Of a stretch of 36,665 nucleotides of DNA, positions 16,450 to 26,983 are shown piece by piece. The notes below the pieces were generated by a model. The model was not told where the DNA came from. It did no database searches and saw only the letters and a program-made list of their open reading frames with translations. Both the position numbers and the translations under genes were made by a program. Source of the DNA: Pseudomonadales bacterium (GTDB lineage Bacteria; Pseudomonadota; Gammaproteobacteria; Pseudomonadales; DT-91); the NCBI GenBank assembly GCA_013215055.1, contig JABSRQ010000046.1, positions 1-36,665 of the forward strand. The letters run 5' to 3'. The stretch's first letter is position 1, and every line of letters starts with the position of its first letter.

Positions 16450-16881
16450 ATGACGAACATGCACATTAAATGGATTATTACTCTGCTTGCGCTGCTGTTT
16501 GGCTTATCTATGCCACTCGCTGCAGCCACCGCGGTGATTGTACACCCGCAAAATACTAACACGCTGGATGCGGACGATATTCGAAAAATATTTCTCGGGA
16601 AAATAAAGACTTTCCCCAACGGAAAAAAAGTCCTGCCTTTTGATCTGCGGGAAACACAGCCTGGGCGTCAGGCTTTTAGAGAGAAAGTACTGAGAAAATC
16701 CGAGATCCGCCTCAATGCCTATTGGGCCAGAATGTTATTTTCATCCAAGGCGCAACCACCCGCGATATTAAAAGACAGCGATGAAGCCAAAGCCATGGTG
16801 CAAAATACCCCCCATGCCATTGCCTATATTCGTGAAGCCTTGGTTGATAAAACCGTTAAGGTGGTGATGCTTATTGAATAA
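16450..16881 (+). CDS. Small PstS-like periplasmic substrate-binding domain protein
   Basis: A 143-residue exported protein. Signal peptide WIITLLALLFGLSMPLAAAT ends near residue 26. The remainder, TAVIVHPQNTNTLDADDIRKIFLGK...FPNGKKVLPFDL...RQAFREKVLRKSEIRLNAYWARMLFS...MVQNTPHAIAYI, is the single-domain version of the PstS/PBP-like family often annotated as phosphate ABC transporter substrate-binding. It is about half the size of a true PstS, and no Pst transporter genes are adjacent, so a phosphate role is doubtful. Starts at 16450 and 16459 are both possible; neither has a strong ribosome site. It converges on clpB with a 20-base gap that contains one arm of a hairpin. Confidence 0.75.
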   Translation: MTNMHIKWIITLLALLFGLSMPLAAATAVIVHPQNTNTLDADDIRKIFLGKIKTFPNGKKVLPFDLRETQPGRQAFREKVLRKSEIRLNAYWARMLFSSKAQPPAILKDSDEAKAMVQNTPHAIAYIREALVDKTVKVVMLIE

Positions 16882-16889
16882 GCATCACC
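16863..16889. terminator. 12-bp perfect inverted repeat between convergent genes
   Basis: GGTGATGCTTAT (16863-16874) and ATAAGCATCACC (16878-16889) are perfect complements around a TGA loop. The left arm lies in the last codons of the PstS-like gene and the right arm in the gap before the clpB stop. Neither exit is T-rich; a bidirectional end or RNA stabiliser is inferred. Confidence 0.5.
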
Positions 16890-16901
16890 CATCATTAGCG
16901 C

Positions 16902-19484
16902 TTAATCAAAAAGCAGTTTCCCGTCCTGCTCTCGCGCCTGAATCGTAGTCCCCGCAACAAAATCACCCGCCAAAATATGATTAGCCAGAGGATCTTCTAT
17001 CAAACGTTGAATCGCCCGTTTCAATGGCCTTGCCCCATACACAGGGTCATAACCGGCTTCGGTAATCAACTTCATCGCATCATCCGTTAATTCAATATTT
17101 AAGTCACGTTCTTGTAAACGTCCCCTTAATAGTTGCAGCTGAATATCGGCCACATGTTGAATATGCGCCCTGCTTAACGGGTGGAAGTAGACAATATCAT
17201 CCAGGCGGTTTAATAATTCAGGCCTGAAATTCTGCCTGACAATACCCATCACAGCCTCTTTAATTTCTTTTTGCTCGGCTGAACCCGTCATGCTCTGAAT
17301 CACATCCGAACCCAGGTTTGACGTCATAACAATCACCGCATTACGAAAATCGACGGTTCGCCCCTGGCTATCGGTTAAACGCCCCTCATCCAAGACCTGC
17401 AATAAGATATTAAACACATCCGGATGCGCTTTTTCGACCTCATCCAATAAAATCAAGGTATAAGGCCTGCGGCGTACCGCCTCGGTTAAATAACCACCTT
17501 CCTCATAACCGACATAACCCGGAGGTGCACCAATCAGGCGGGATACCGCATGTTTCTCCATATATTCCGACATATCGATGCGAACCAGCGCCTCCTTGCT
17601 ATCAAAAAGAATTTCAGCCACTGCCTTACACAACTCGGTTTTACCCACGCCTGTAGGCCCTAAAAACATAAAGGAGCCATTCGGGCGATTGGGGTCCGAT
17701 AAGCCAGCGCGTGAACGACGCACTGCCGAGGCCACCGCAGTAATGGCCTCATCCTGGCCGATGACGGTTTTATGTAACTCATCTTCCATTTTAAGCAATT
17801 TTTCTTTATCCCCTTCCATCATCTTACTGACCGGAATACCGGTCCACTTAGAGACAATCTCGGCAATCTCTTCTTCGGTCACCCTATTTCGCAATAGCTT
17901 ATTCGCAGAAGGGTCATTCGCAGCCGCATCGGCCAACTTTAATTGCCCTTCCAATTTAGGGATCACGCCATATTGCAATTCCGACATACGGGTTAAATTG
18001 GATTCCCTATGCGCCGCATCCAGCTCGGTTCTGGCCTGCTCAAGTTTGACCTTGATCTGCTGACCACCCAATAAAATGGATTTTTCCCGTTTCCAGATCT
18101 CTTCCAAATCGGCAAATTCTTTTTCAACAATATGAATATCATCTTGTAACTGCTTTAGCTGTAATAAAGCGGCAGGGTCTTTATCTTTTTTAACCGCCTC
18201 ACGCTGAATCTTTAATTGAATCAGGCGGCGCTCCAGTTTATCCATGACCTCGGGTTTGGAATCGAGTTCCATGCGGATACGACTCGCCGCCTCATCCACT
18301 AAATCGATGGCCTTGTCCGGCAGGTTCCTGTCGGTGATGTAACGACTGGACAACTTCGTTGCGGCAATGATCGCCGCATCGGTGATATCCACACCATGAT
18401 GCACCTCATAACGCTCTTTTAAGCCACGCAAAATGGCGATGGTATCTTCTTCATTGGGCTCATCCACCAAGACTTTTTGAAAACGGCGCTCCAGCGCGGA
18501 ATCTTTTTCAATATATTGTCTAAACTCGTTCAGCGTTGTGGCACCTATACAATGTAACTCACCTCTGGCCAACGCAGGCTTTAACATATTACCCGCATCC
18601 ATAGCACCATCGGCCTTACCTGCGCCTACCAGGGTATGAATCTCATCGATAAACAGGATGATCTGGCCTTCCTGTTTACCTAAATCTTTTAACAGGGATT
18701 TTAAACGTTCTTCAAATTCACCGCGGAATTTGGCCCCGGCAATCAGCCCGGCTAAATCCAGAGACAAAAGTCGTTTATTTTTTAAACCTTCCGGCACTTC
18801 ACCGTTAACGATACGCTGGGCCAAACCTTCTACCAGCGCGGTTTTACCCACGCCTGGCTCACCAATAATCACCGGGTTATTTTTTGTTCTGCGTTGTAAC
18901 ACCTGAATGGTGCGGCGAATCTCATCGTCACGGCCTATCACCGGGTCTAACTTGCCTTCTTTGGCTCTGGCGGTCACATCAATGGTATATTTTTCTAAAG
19001 CTTGCAGGTTCTCTTCATTATTCTGGTCGGTCACGTTATCGCCCCCTCTGATGTTATCAATGGTTTTTTCTAATGTCTCTTTTTTAAAACCGGCCTTATC
19101 CAACGCGGTTTTTATAGTGTTACGAGTCGCAAAGCAGGCTAATAACAAAACCTCGGTGGAGACAAACTCATCCCGTTTTTTCTTCGCAAGAATATCTGCC
19201 TGATTAAAAATTTCAGCTAAATTGGCTGATAAACGCGGTTCGGCAACATCACTGCCTATGGCCATCGTCGCGAGTTTTTCAATCAATTGCGTTATGGTCT
19301 GGCGAAAAACCGCAACATCGCCACCGGCATTGGATAAAATTGAGGTTAAAAAACCACCACTATCATCTAACAACACTTGAAAAACATGAGCCGCTTCAAT
19401 GCTATTTTGACGTTTTGATACCGCCAACGACTGTGCGTTCATCAAGGCTTGTTGTAGCTGATGGGTAAATTTATCGATTTGCAT
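16902..19484 (-). CDS. clpB: ATP-dependent disaggregase ClpB
   Basis: An 860-residue Hsp100, close to the 857 of E. coli ClpB. In order: Clp N-domain (1-145), first AAA+ module with Walker A GEPGVGKT (about 206-213) and Walker [15 protein letters not shown], the long coiled-coil middle domain (about 400-530) that binds DnaK, second AAA+ module with [13 protein letters not shown] and [14 protein letters not shown], and the C-terminal D2-small domain ending after [14 protein letters not shown]. It threads aggregated proteins through a hexameric ring with the DnaK system in the cytoplasm. The middle domain separates it from ClpA/ClpC. GAGGGA precedes the ATG, and a sigma-32-like promoter lies ~50 bases upstream. 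The gene is monocistronic. Confidence 0.98.
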   Translation of the reverse strand: MQIDKFTHQLQQALMNAQSLAVSKRQNSIEAAHVFQVLLDDSGGFLTSILSNAGGDVAVFRQTITQLIEKLATMAIGSDVAEPRLSANLAEIFNQADILAKKKRDEFVSTEVLLLACFATRNTIKTALDKAGFKKETLEKTIDNIRGGDNVTDQNNEENLQALEKYTIDVTARAKEGKLDPVIGRDDEIRRTIQVLQRRTKNNPVIIGEPGVGKTALVEGLAQRIVNGEVPEGLKNKRLLSLDLAGLIAGAKFRGEFEERLKSLLKDLGKQEGQIILFIDEIHTLVGAGKADGAMDAGNMLKPALARGELHCIGATTLNEFRQYIEKDSALERRFQKVLVDEPNEEDTIAILRGLKERYEVHHGVDITDAAIIAATKLSSRYITDRNLPDKAIDLVDEAASRIRMELDSKPEVMDKLERRLIQLKIQREAVKKDKDPAALLQLKQLQDDIHIVEKEFADLEEIWKREKSILLGGQQIKVKLEQARTELDAAHRESNLTRMSELQYGVIPKLEGQLKLADAAANDPSANKLLRNRVTEEEIAEIVSKWTGIPVSKMMEGDKEKLLKMEDELHKTVIGQDEAITAVASAVRRSRAGLSDPNRPNGSFMFLGPTGVGKTELCKAVAEILFDSKEALVRIDMSEYMEKHAVSRLIGAPPGYVGYEEGGYLTEAVRRRPYTLILLDEVEKAHPDVFNILLQVLDEGRLTDSQGRTVDFRNAVIVMTSNLGSDVIQSMTGSAEQKEIKEAVMGIVRQNFRPELLNRLDDIVYFHPLSRAHIQHVADIQLQLLRGRLQERDLNIELTDDAMKLITEAGYDPVYGARPLKRAIQRLIEDPLANHILAGDFVAGTTIQAREQDGKLLFD

Positions 19485-19538
19485 TAAACATCCCTCAGTT
19501 ATAAAAAACAGATTCGTTATCTGCTTAGATTAACCTTT

Positions 19539-19565
19539 ATATGGGGATATATACTTTGTTTTCAA
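19539..19565 (-). promoter_or_regulatory. Sigma-32-like heat-shock promoter of clpB
   Basis: On the minus strand TTGAAA (19565-19560) is followed after 13 bases by CCCCATAT (19546-19539), matching the heat-shock sigma-32 consensus in sequence and spacing. The leader to the clpB start is about 45 bases and contains a small CAGAT/ATCTG hairpin. Confidence 0.75.
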
Positions 19566-19633
19566 TCAAGAGTTTATTACAGAGACAATTACCGGGTTAA
19601 ACAGCGGCTTAACCCGAGTAGAGAAGAAAGGGA

Positions 19634-20020
19634 TTAGATGGCCAAGATAAAGAAATAAATACAGATGCCATAAGCACCCAAAAATGATAACGAACGAATA
19701 ATATCCTGATTAATCACATAACAAAGCGCATGTAACACACGCAAGGCAATTAAAGCGTAAAAATAATTTGTTAAAGCTGACAGATCAACCGCAGCCACTG
19801 TTAGAGCGGCAACCGCAGCCACCAAAACCAGCAACGCTTCCCAGGCATTTTTTTGTGCCGCAACTGCTCTGGCACCTGCGCCTTCTAACTGCTGATTTTG
19901 TTCTCTTGGATTTTTATTATCAACTGCATCAAACTGCTGATGCCTACATGTGCCGCTAACCCACGATAAAACAATGGGCAAAACAGATAAAACCAATAAT
20001 GATAAAACAACCGCACTCAT
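19634..20020 (-). CDS. MAPEG family membrane protein
   Basis: A 128-residue four-helix membrane protein. The start at 20020 (MSAVVLSLLVLSVLPIVLSW) is chosen because GGAA lies at suitable distance and the first helix begins there; the ATG at 20062 would add a polar leader unlike the family. The conserved loop after helix 1, RAVAAQKNAWEALLVLVAAV, is the MAPEG signature with the Arg/Asn/Glu cluster. Helices 3 and 4 (LRVLHALCYVINQDIIRS, LGAYGICIYFFILAI) follow. Bacterial MAPEG proteins of this short type are often of unknown activity; glutathione-dependent functions are known for eukaryotic relatives. The gene appears monocistronic between clpB and the divergent sensor kinase. Confidence 0.8.
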   Translation of the reverse strand: MSAVVLSLLVLSVLPIVLSWVSGTCRHQQFDAVDNKNPREQNQQLEGAGARAVAAQKNAWEALLVLVAAVAALTVAAVDLSALTNYFYALIALRVLHALCYVINQDIIRSLSFLGAYGICIYFFILAI

Positions 20021-20217
20021 AGGACTTTCCTTAAACTTTAATGGTTGATGCATTGTGAACATCTATAAGCCAAGGTCAAATGACAAATCATTTAGTTCAT
20101 AATGAATATCAAATCCCTATTCTTATTACATATCGTTATTTAAGAGTGACAAAAAGATGTTAAATAACAACTAAACTGAATAAAGCTGTATAGGCACACT
20201 CCCTATGGAACAGCTTA

Positions 20218-23200
20218 ATGCGAATAACAAGCAACATTAACGCTAAGATCACTCAAATAACCGGCCTTTTAACCGGATGTAAAAAGGCCAGCATTATCTG
20301 CGCGCTGATTTTATCCACTTTTTTGTTCCCATCAATGCATTTGGCTCAGGCAGAAAATTCCCCAGCATCATTTTTAAGCCCACAAGATAGGCAATGGCTG
20401 AAAGAACACCCAAATATAACACTGGGATTTTCATCCCGCATTGAGCCGTTATTAATTAAAGAGGCCGACAATAAACTGACAGGCGCTTTTATTGAGCAGA
20501 TCAATCTGATTAATTACACCCTCAATACCCATATTAAAATCAAAGATATAACGATAAAAGAAGCCCATAAACAAGCCAGGATCAGAACCATAGACGGTGT
20601 GTATTCAACCCTGAAAACGTCATTAAACCATGATAATTTGATCGCCACCATCTCCCCTCAATCATTACCCATAGCAGCCTACACTGGCATTAAAAATCAA
20701 ACACCGCAGGAAGAAATCAAACGCGTTACAGATATTCTGCAACAGCGCATTATCGTATTAAAAAGCCGAAAATTCGTGCTTAATACATTAAACCAGCACC
20801 CGCTCAGTCACCCGATTATACAGGTAGAAAAAATTTCAGAGGCATTTGATCAAATACTTATCGGCTCTGCCGATGTCTATTTAGGTTATGCCATGGATAA
20901 TTATCTGCTCGCCCGTCACGGCATGATCGGCATACAAGCCCATATCCTTAATGAAAATAAAGGCCCCGAGTTAGTTATGGGTATTCGTGATGACTGGCCA
21001 CAATTAGTTAAAATCATCAATAAGACCTTTTTGCATATTGGTCTTTTGCAATTTAATAACATCACCAATAAGTGGGTCAATTTAGCCAAAAATAAAGCGC
21101 TAAAAACCAACAAAGATAAACCCAGTTTCAGCGCCAAAGAAAAACAATGGATAAAAACCCATAAGAACGTGGCGCTGGGTTTTAGTTTGGATTTCCCGCC
21201 TTTTTTAATGCAAGATAAAAATAAAAAATTATACGGTGTGATCATCGAGATGATTGATTTAATCAATGAGGTCTCAGGTGCCAATTTTACCGTACAACTT
21301 GAGCCGTGGCCGCAACTGTTAAAAAAAGCCAAACAACGACATATCAATGGCCTATGGGCAGTTACCGCCACACAAGCAAAAGAACAAAATTTATTGACAT
21401 CCAGCCCGTTTTTTTCAAACCGGGTTTTGGTTTTTAAAAACCGAAAAAACCCCAACCATTTACAACAATGGCAGGATTTAAAACATCAAACCGTTGTTCT
21501 CGTAAAACCGTATCATGCTATCCCCGCATTATTAAAACCGTTTGAGACCACGATAAAAAAAATCCTCGTCAACTCTATCGAAGACGCTTTTGAACACCTT
21601 TTACACAATCCATCCCATTTTTATATCGGCCTGTTCACCGATAACTATCAACTTAAAGAACCACGTTATAGCCAGATAAAACCGGATTTATTCTACTTTG
21701 AAGATTATGCCATTGTTATTGCAACACGAGATGATCAGCCTGAAATACTTAACATCATCAATAAATCCTTAGCCATTATCGGCAAAAATCGGCTTAACAG
21801 CATCACTAATAAATGGATTAAACATGAACCCAATGCCACTCCATCTTTGTTATCTAATATACAACGTCATTGGTTAGACAATAACACTATCACCATGGGT
21901 TTCCCCAGTAATCAGGAACCTTGGTTAATTGAAAAAAACGGAGAACGTTCCGGCATTCTTATCGATCTTTATGCTTTATTAAAAGATCGTCTGGATTTTG
22001 ATATTCATATCATCAGCCGGCCCATGCCAGAACTGGTTGCGGCCACAAAACGTGGTGAGATCGACGGCATATTAGGCCTATCTACGCAGGCAGCTATGGA
22101 CTTGGGTTTGATTACAACACCGGCGGTCACATCTTCGTATATGATATTTTATGGCCGCAGCAATGAAAGCCTGGATGCCCAGACCATAAAAAACATGCGT
22201 GGTAAAACCATTTTACATACGTTTTCAGCGCTGCAGGATAAGCTGATCATTACACTGAAAAAACACAATAAAGTCGTTAAATCTGAGGATATTCAATTCG
22301 CCATGGAACAGGTCTTACAAAATAAAGCCGATTATTATTATGGCTATAGCTTCGATAATCATCACATCATTAAACATAACCTGGTGGGTATAGAACCGCT
22401 GTATATCGATAAAACTCAGAAAGTGACATTCTCAGCCGCCTTTGCCAAAGATAATCGAATACTAAGAGATATTATCAGTGCAGGATTTTCCAGCCTGGAC
22501 AGCAATACCATCAACCGCTTAATCTCAAAATGGAGCAATTTTTATTTAAAAGATATCAATATACTGATAAGCAAAAAGGAACAGCTGTGGATAAAAACCC
22601 TGCCACGGCTAAAAATTGCCGCGATAGAAAAGCATGCACCTTTTGAATATAAAAATAGCGATGGGGTTTTTTCCGGTATCAGCTCAGATTACATCAATAT
22701 CATTGCCGAGAAGCTGGGCATAAATTATGAAATGTTTTATGTAGAAAACTATAAAGACGTTATTCAATTAGTAGAAACAGGCAAAGTGGATATCGGTTTA
22801 ATCTCTCAAGATGAAAGCCTGGAGAGTCCAAGCCTTTTATTTAGCCATGCCTATTTTGAAACCCCCATCAGTGTGATTACCTCACAGGGGCAAACCATTT
22901 TACAAAACTTTCAAGAATTAGAAACTAAATCGGTAGCCGTGGTTAAAAACTCCTTTATTGAAAACTTCCTGCATCATCAATTCCCCGAATTTACGCTCGC
23001 GCCCTATGCCACCCTCTCCGAGGCAATGCAGGCAATCAAAGATAAGGAGGTTGATGTTTTAGTGAATGACAGCATCTCCACGGCTTACACCAGCCGCCAA
23101 GACGGTATCAACCTACAAACCGCCTTAAGTACCCATTATTATTATTTACCCAGCTTTGCCATCAATGAAAAATTAGCACCACTGGTGCCTATCATGAATA

Positions 23201-24996
23201 AATTTCTGTTTAACTTCAGTGAACAGGAGAAGTTATTAATTTTTGATAAATGGGTTAATCAACCGATAAATAGACGTTTTGATTGGAAGGCATACAACCA
23301 CTGGCTGATTTTTATCGCCGGTTGCATTTTAACTGTCTTCAGTGTCATTCTTTATTGGAATAGAAAATACAAATATTTGATGCAACATGCCGAACAGGCC
23401 AATCAGGCTAAAAGTATGTTTTTAGCCAATATGAGCCATGAAATTCGCACGCCCATGAATGCGATATTGGGATTTTCTGAAATTCTGCAACACGATAAAA
23501 GCCTTAATCAAGAACAGCAGGAATCTATACATCTTATTCATAATGCAGGTTCTCATTTATTAGCGCTGATCAACGATATACTGGATATTTCAAAAATTGA
23601 GGCCGGGCGCAGCAGCCTCAATAATAATCATTTTTGCATTGAAAATTTATTGCTCGATATTGATAAAATGTTTAAGACACCCTGTGAACAAAAAAATATT
23701 AAATTACGCTTTAACGGCTTAAACCAGCAACATTTTTTATTCAATGATGAGGTTAAAACACGCCAGGTTATCATCAATTTATTAGGTAATGCGGTTAAAT
23801 TCACGCCCATGGGGTCCATCACCTGCAGCCTTGAAATCAAAAAATTTAACCTGGATCAGGATGAAGTCAGTATTCAAATTTGTGACACGGGCCAGGGTAT
23901 TGACGAAAGTGAATTTGATAAGGTTTTCTCCACATTTGAACAAACTCAAACCGGAAAACTCAGTGAAAAAGGCAGCGGCCTGGGTTTGGCCATTAGCCGG
24001 GAATATGCCCGATTAATGGGTGGCGATATTCATTTTAACAGCCAAAAAGATATAGGCAGCACATTTACCTTTCATTTTATTTGTCGCCGCGGTGATAGCG
24101 CAGCCGTAAGCCATCACAATACAAGCATCGTGGCTATACAATATAAAGGCACGGATATAAGAAAGCTTAACAGCCCACCTATTATATTGGTTGCAGATGA
24201 TAAAACCGATAACCGCCTCTTGGTAAAACGTATTTTATCCCCCCTGGGTTTTATCGTTATTGAAGTTGAAAACGGATTGCAGGCCCTGGAAAAAACCCAG
24301 AATCAGGCGATAGATGTCATCTTAATGGATAGACGTATGCCTGTGATGGATGGCACAGAAGCCACGATAAAAATCAAACAGCTGGATCAGGAAAATCGAT
24401 TATTAGAAAAGATTTTTATCATCTCGTTAACCGCCAGTGCCTTTGAAGAAGAAAAACAAAAAATCATCGACAACGGTGCCGATGATTTTCTGCCCAAACC
24501 TTTTAAAAGCCATTTACTGTTAGAAATGATCGCTAAACATTTACAGCTGCAATGCGTTTATCAATCTTCCCCCGATTTACCACAAGATGATAAAACCAGC
24601 GATTCACCCAGCACCATAAACACTAACGACTCATCTATGACAGAGGTATTGATTGTTGATGATAATCCGGTTAATCGCCTGCTGTTAAAAAAGCTTATAG
24701 AAGAAGAAGGTTTTCTCTGCAGTGAAGCAGAAGATGGAAAACAGGCGATTGCCTGGGTTGAAGAACATCAGCCCAAGCTGATGTTACTGGATATTCAGAT
24801 GCCGGTAATGAACGGTTATGAAGTTTTAGAATATTACCAATGCCATAACAAGCCGCTGCCTATCATCACCGTCACCGCCAATAATGACGCCGAAGAGCAT
24901 CTCAAGCTACAAGCGTTGGGAGCCGATGCCATCTGTGCCAAACCCATAGACAGCCAACAGATAAAAAAAGTATTGGCAGAATTTATCACTCGCTAA
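20218..24996 (+). CDS. Hybrid sensor histidine kinase with four tandem SBP_bac_3 domains and two REC domains
   Basis: A 1592-residue BvgS-like kinase. An N-terminal signal/anchor (residues ~24-44, LAQA|EN) is followed by four periplasmic Venus-flytrap domains at about 54-290, 305-535, 545-775 and 784-1022. The first two and the last open with the related linker (Q/K)W(L/I)K(E/T) and all four close with a KW motif (NKWVN, NKWIK, SKWSN, DKWVN). A single membrane helix at 1029-1047 leads straight to the HisKA domain with His1074 in [15 protein letters not shown], then an HATPase domain ([26 protein letters not shown]). Two receiver domains follow with Asp1371 ([13 protein letters not shown]) and Asp1525 ([13 protein letters not shown]). 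No HPt domain or PAS domain is present, so a separate HPt/regulator is needed. The Atm1-type exporter follows after 39 bases. Confidence 0.93.
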   Translation: MRITSNINAKITQITGLLTGCKKASIICALILSTFLFPSMHLAQAENSPASFLSPQDRQWLKEHPNITLGFSSRIEPLLIKEADNKLTGAFIEQINLINYTLNTHIKIKDITIKEAHKQARIRTIDGVYSTLKTSLNHDNLIATISPQSLPIAAYTGIKNQTPQEEIKRVTDILQQRIIVLKSRKFVLNTLNQHPLSHPIIQVEKISEAFDQILIGSADVYLGYAMDNYLLARHGMIGIQAHILNENKGPELVMGIRDDWPQLVKIINKTFLHIGLLQFNNITNKWVNLAKNKALKTNKDKPSFSAKEKQWIKTHKNVALGFSLDFPPFLMQDKNKKLYGVIIEMIDLINEVSGANFTVQLEPWPQLLKKAKQRHINGLWAVTATQAKEQNLLTSSPFFSNRVLVFKNRKNPNHLQQWQDLKHQTVVLVKPYHAIPALLKPFETTIKKILVNSIEDAFEHLLHNPSHFYIGLFTDNYQLKEPRYSQIKPDLFYFEDYAIVIATRDDQPEILNIINKSLAIIGKNRLNSITNKWIKHEPNATPSLLSNIQRHWLDNNTITMGFPSNQEPWLIEKNGERSGILIDLYALLKDRLDFDIHIISRPMPELVAATKRGEIDGILGLSTQAAMDLGLITTPAVTSSYMIFYGRSNESLDAQTIKNMRGKTILHTFSALQDKLIITLKKHNKVVKSEDIQFAMEQVLQNKADYYYGYSFDNHHIIKHNLVGIEPLYIDKTQKVTFSAAFAKDNRILRDIISAGFSSLDSNTINRLISKWSNFYLKDINILISKKEQLWIKTLPRLKIAAIEKHAPFEYKNSDGVFSGISSDYINIIAEKLGINYEMFYVENYKDVIQLVETGKVDIGLISQDESLESPSLLFSHAYFETPISVITSQGQTILQNFQELETKSVAVVKNSFIENFLHHQFPEFTLAPYATLSEAMQAIKDKEVDVLVNDSISTAYTSRQDGINLQTALSTHYYYLPSFAINEKLAPLVPIMNKFLFNFSEQEKLLIFDKWVNQPINRRFDWKAYNHWLIFIAGCILTVFSVILYWNRKYKYLMQHAEQANQAKSMFLANMSHEIRTPMNAILGFSEILQHDKSLNQEQQESIHLIHNAGSHLLALINDILDISKIEAGRSSLNNNHFCIENLLLDIDKMFKTPCEQKNIKLRFNGLNQQHFLFNDEVKTRQVIINLLGNAVKFTPMGSITCSLEIKKFNLDQDEVSIQICDTGQGIDESEFDKVFSTFEQTQTGKLSEKGSGLGLAISREYARLMGGDIHFNSQKDIGSTFTFHFICRRGDSAAVSHHNTSIVAIQYKGTDIRKLNSPPIILVADDKTDNRLLVKRILSPLGFIVIEVENGLQALEKTQNQAIDVILMDRRMPVMDGTEATIKIKQLDQENRLLEKIFIISLTASAFEEEKQKIIDNGADDFLPKPFKSHLLLEMIAKHLQLQCVYQSSPDLPQDDKTSDSPSTINTNDSSMTEVLIVDDNPVNRLLLKKLIEEEGFLCSEAEDGKQAIAWVEEHQPKLMLLDIQMPVMNGYEVLEYYQCHNKPLPIITVTANNDAEEHLKLQALGADAICAKPIDSQQIKKVLAEFITR

Positions 24997-25035
24997 TGCG
25001 TTCTTTAACCGCTAACAGAACCTATAAAACACAAT

Positions 25036-26844
25036 ATGAGCCCACACTTTCAAGCACATGTAGAACCGGTTAAAGGCCTTAAATGGCATGTTTTAAAACT
25101 GTTATGGCCAGAATTCCTGCCCTTTAAACAACGCATCGCTCTGGCTATAGGCTGTTTATTATTGGCTAAATTAGCCAGTGTCAGCCTGCCCTTCTGGTTA
25201 AAACACATCATCGATGATCTCAACGGGCAATTAAATGATAGCTCCCTGCAACTGGTTATTGCACCACTGGCATTGGTCGCAGCCTATGGTTTCTTCCGCT
25301 TTATCAATGTGTTATTTAATGAATTACGCGATATGCTTTTTGGTCGAGTCACCGAAAGGGCCATGCGCCACATAGGGGTGAATACCTTTAAGCATTTACA
25401 TGATCTGGATCTGGCCTATCATCTGAACCGTCGTACCGGCGGTTTATCCCGCGATATCGAACGTGGCATATCCGGCATTGAATTTCTGATGCGTTTTATG
25501 GTGTTTAATATTGTGCCCACCATCTTTGAAGTGTTATTGGTTGTGATCTTGCTGATGATTAATTATGGCTGGATGTATTCATTTATCACACTGACTGCCG
25601 TCGCTTTTTATATTGTGTTTTCTATCATCACCACCGAATGGCGCACAAAATATATGCGTGAAGTTAATGCCGCCGATTCCAAAAGCAATACCCACGCCAT
25701 AGACAGCCTGTTAAATTATGAAACCGTGAAATACTTCAGCAATGAAAATTTTGAAGCAAAACGTTATGACAGCGAATTAGGTGAATGGGAGAAAGCCAAA
25801 CGTAAAAACCGCTTAACACTTTTCACCCTCAATGGCGGCCAGGCGCTGATTATTGCATTGGCGATGACCGCCACATTGGCCTTGGCGGCTAACGATGTCG
25901 CCGCAGGCATCATCACCATAGGTGACTTTGTTTTAATCAACGGTTTCTTGATGCAGTTATTTATTCCGCTGAATTTTTTTGGTTTTGTCTACCGCGAAAT
26001 CAAAGGTTCATTAGCCAATATTGAAGCCATGTTTGAGTTATTAGATAAAAAACCGGCGATTGAAGATCGTGAACACGCACACACCCTGGATACGCCGCCC
26101 GAGCGGATTGAATTTAAACAGCTGCATTTTCAATATCAACCCGATAGACCGATATTAAAGGGCATCTCCTTTACCATCAGCAAGGGGCAAAAAGTCGCCA
26201 TTGTGGGCGAATCCGGTTCGGGAAAATCCACGTTGGTGAAACTTTTATTCCGCTTTTATGATGTCAACAAAGGCAGCATTAGCATTAACGGGCATGATAT
26301 TCGTGATCTTAGCCAGCACAGTCTGCGATCAGCCATTGGCATCGTGCCGCAGGATACGGTGTTATTTAATACCACAATTTATGCCAATATTGCCTATGGC
26401 CGCCCGGATGCCAGCGAGGCGGAGGTGAATCAAGCCATCGATATGGCCCATTTACGCCACTTCATTGATGATTTACCCTACGGTGATCAAACCATGGTCG
26501 GTGAGCGAGGCCTAAAACTCTCAGGCGGTGAAAAACAACGGGTCGCGATTGCCAGAACCATCTTAAAACGCCCACCCTTGCTGGTTTTTGATGAGGCCAC
26601 ATCGTCCCTAGATAGTCAGTCTGAGCAGGCGATTCTAACCACGATCAAAGAGGTCGCCAAGAACCATACCAGCCTGGTGATCGCCCACAGGCTTTCCACC
26701 ATCGTTGATGCCGATAATATCATCGTGCTGGATAAAGGCCTGATTATCGAACAAGGCAATCATCAACAGCTGCTACAGCGCCGCGGCGTTTATGCCAATC
26801 TGTGGGAAATTCAACAAAAGCAAAAAGTTAGCGATGATGTTTAA
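25036..26844 (+). CDS. Atm1/HMT1-type ABC exporter (fused membrane and ATPase domains)
   Basis: A 602-residue half-transporter. Residues ~30-320 are the six-helix ABC exporter membrane domain, and ~345-590 the ATPase with Walker A GESGSGKST (Lys397), Q-loop IVPQDTVLFNTTIYANIAYGR, signature LSGGEKQRVAIAR, Walker B LLVFDEATSSLD and switch His in VIAHRLST. DLAYHLNRRTGGLSRDIERG and LLNYETVKYFSNE in the membrane domain are characteristic of the ABCB7/Atm1 group, which exports glutathione or glutathione-bound metals and persulfides. It should act as a homodimer in the inner membrane. Its start lies 39 bases after the hybrid kinase, with no terminator between, so cotranscription is likely. The start codon lacks a strong ribosome site. 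Substrate is inferred from family only. Confidence 0.92.
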   Translation: MSPHFQAHVEPVKGLKWHVLKLLWPEFLPFKQRIALAIGCLLLAKLASVSLPFWLKHIIDDLNGQLNDSSLQLVIAPLALVAAYGFFRFINVLFNELRDMLFGRVTERAMRHIGVNTFKHLHDLDLAYHLNRRTGGLSRDIERGISGIEFLMRFMVFNIVPTIFEVLLVVILLMINYGWMYSFITLTAVAFYIVFSIITTEWRTKYMREVNAADSKSNTHAIDSLLNYETVKYFSNENFEAKRYDSELGEWEKAKRKNRLTLFTLNGGQALIIALAMTATLALAANDVAAGIITIGDFVLINGFLMQLFIPLNFFGFVYREIKGSLANIEAMFELLDKKPAIEDREHAHTLDTPPERIEFKQLHFQYQPDRPILKGISFTISKGQKVAIVGESGSGKSTLVKLLFRFYDVNKGSISINGHDIRDLSQHSLRSAIGIVPQDTVLFNTTIYANIAYGRPDASEAEVNQAIDMAHLRHFIDDLPYGDQTMVGERGLKLSGGEKQRVAIARTILKRPPLLVFDEATSSLDSQSEQAILTTIKEVAKNHTSLVIAHRLSTIVDADNIIVLDKGLIIEQGNHQQLLQRRGVYANLWEIQQKQKVSDDV

Positions 26845-26846
26845 TT

Positions 26847-26876
26847 GCCATTACGTTGTGCCCTTCACAAAATGGC
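26847..26876 (+). terminator. Bulged hairpin after the ABC exporter gene
   Basis: GCCATT (26847-26852) pairs with AATGGC (26871-26876) and, inside, TTGTG (26856-26860) pairs with CACAA (26866-26870). It begins three bases after the exporter stop. There is no T-run, so this is a weak terminator candidate or stabiliser. Confidence 0.4.
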
Positions 26877-26983
26877 CATTACACCTGCCCTATGTGTCTT
26901 GTTATGGACGATTAATCAAACCCGACATCGATAGCCATGATAGAATAAATATAAAAACAACAGACACATAAAACACGATACCC

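Noticed and set aside
16450..16881. True phosphate-binding protein PstS
   Set aside because: Only 143 residues, one lobe of the fold, and no pstCAB or phoU neighbours.
17578..18063. 161-codon plus-strand frame inside clpB
   Set aside because: Antisense shadow of the conserved second AAA+ module and middle domain; Ser/Leu-rich text with no domain.
20916..21455. 179-codon minus-strand frame inside the hybrid kinase
   Set aside because: It lies fully antisense to a conserved periplasmic domain and shows no family resemblance.
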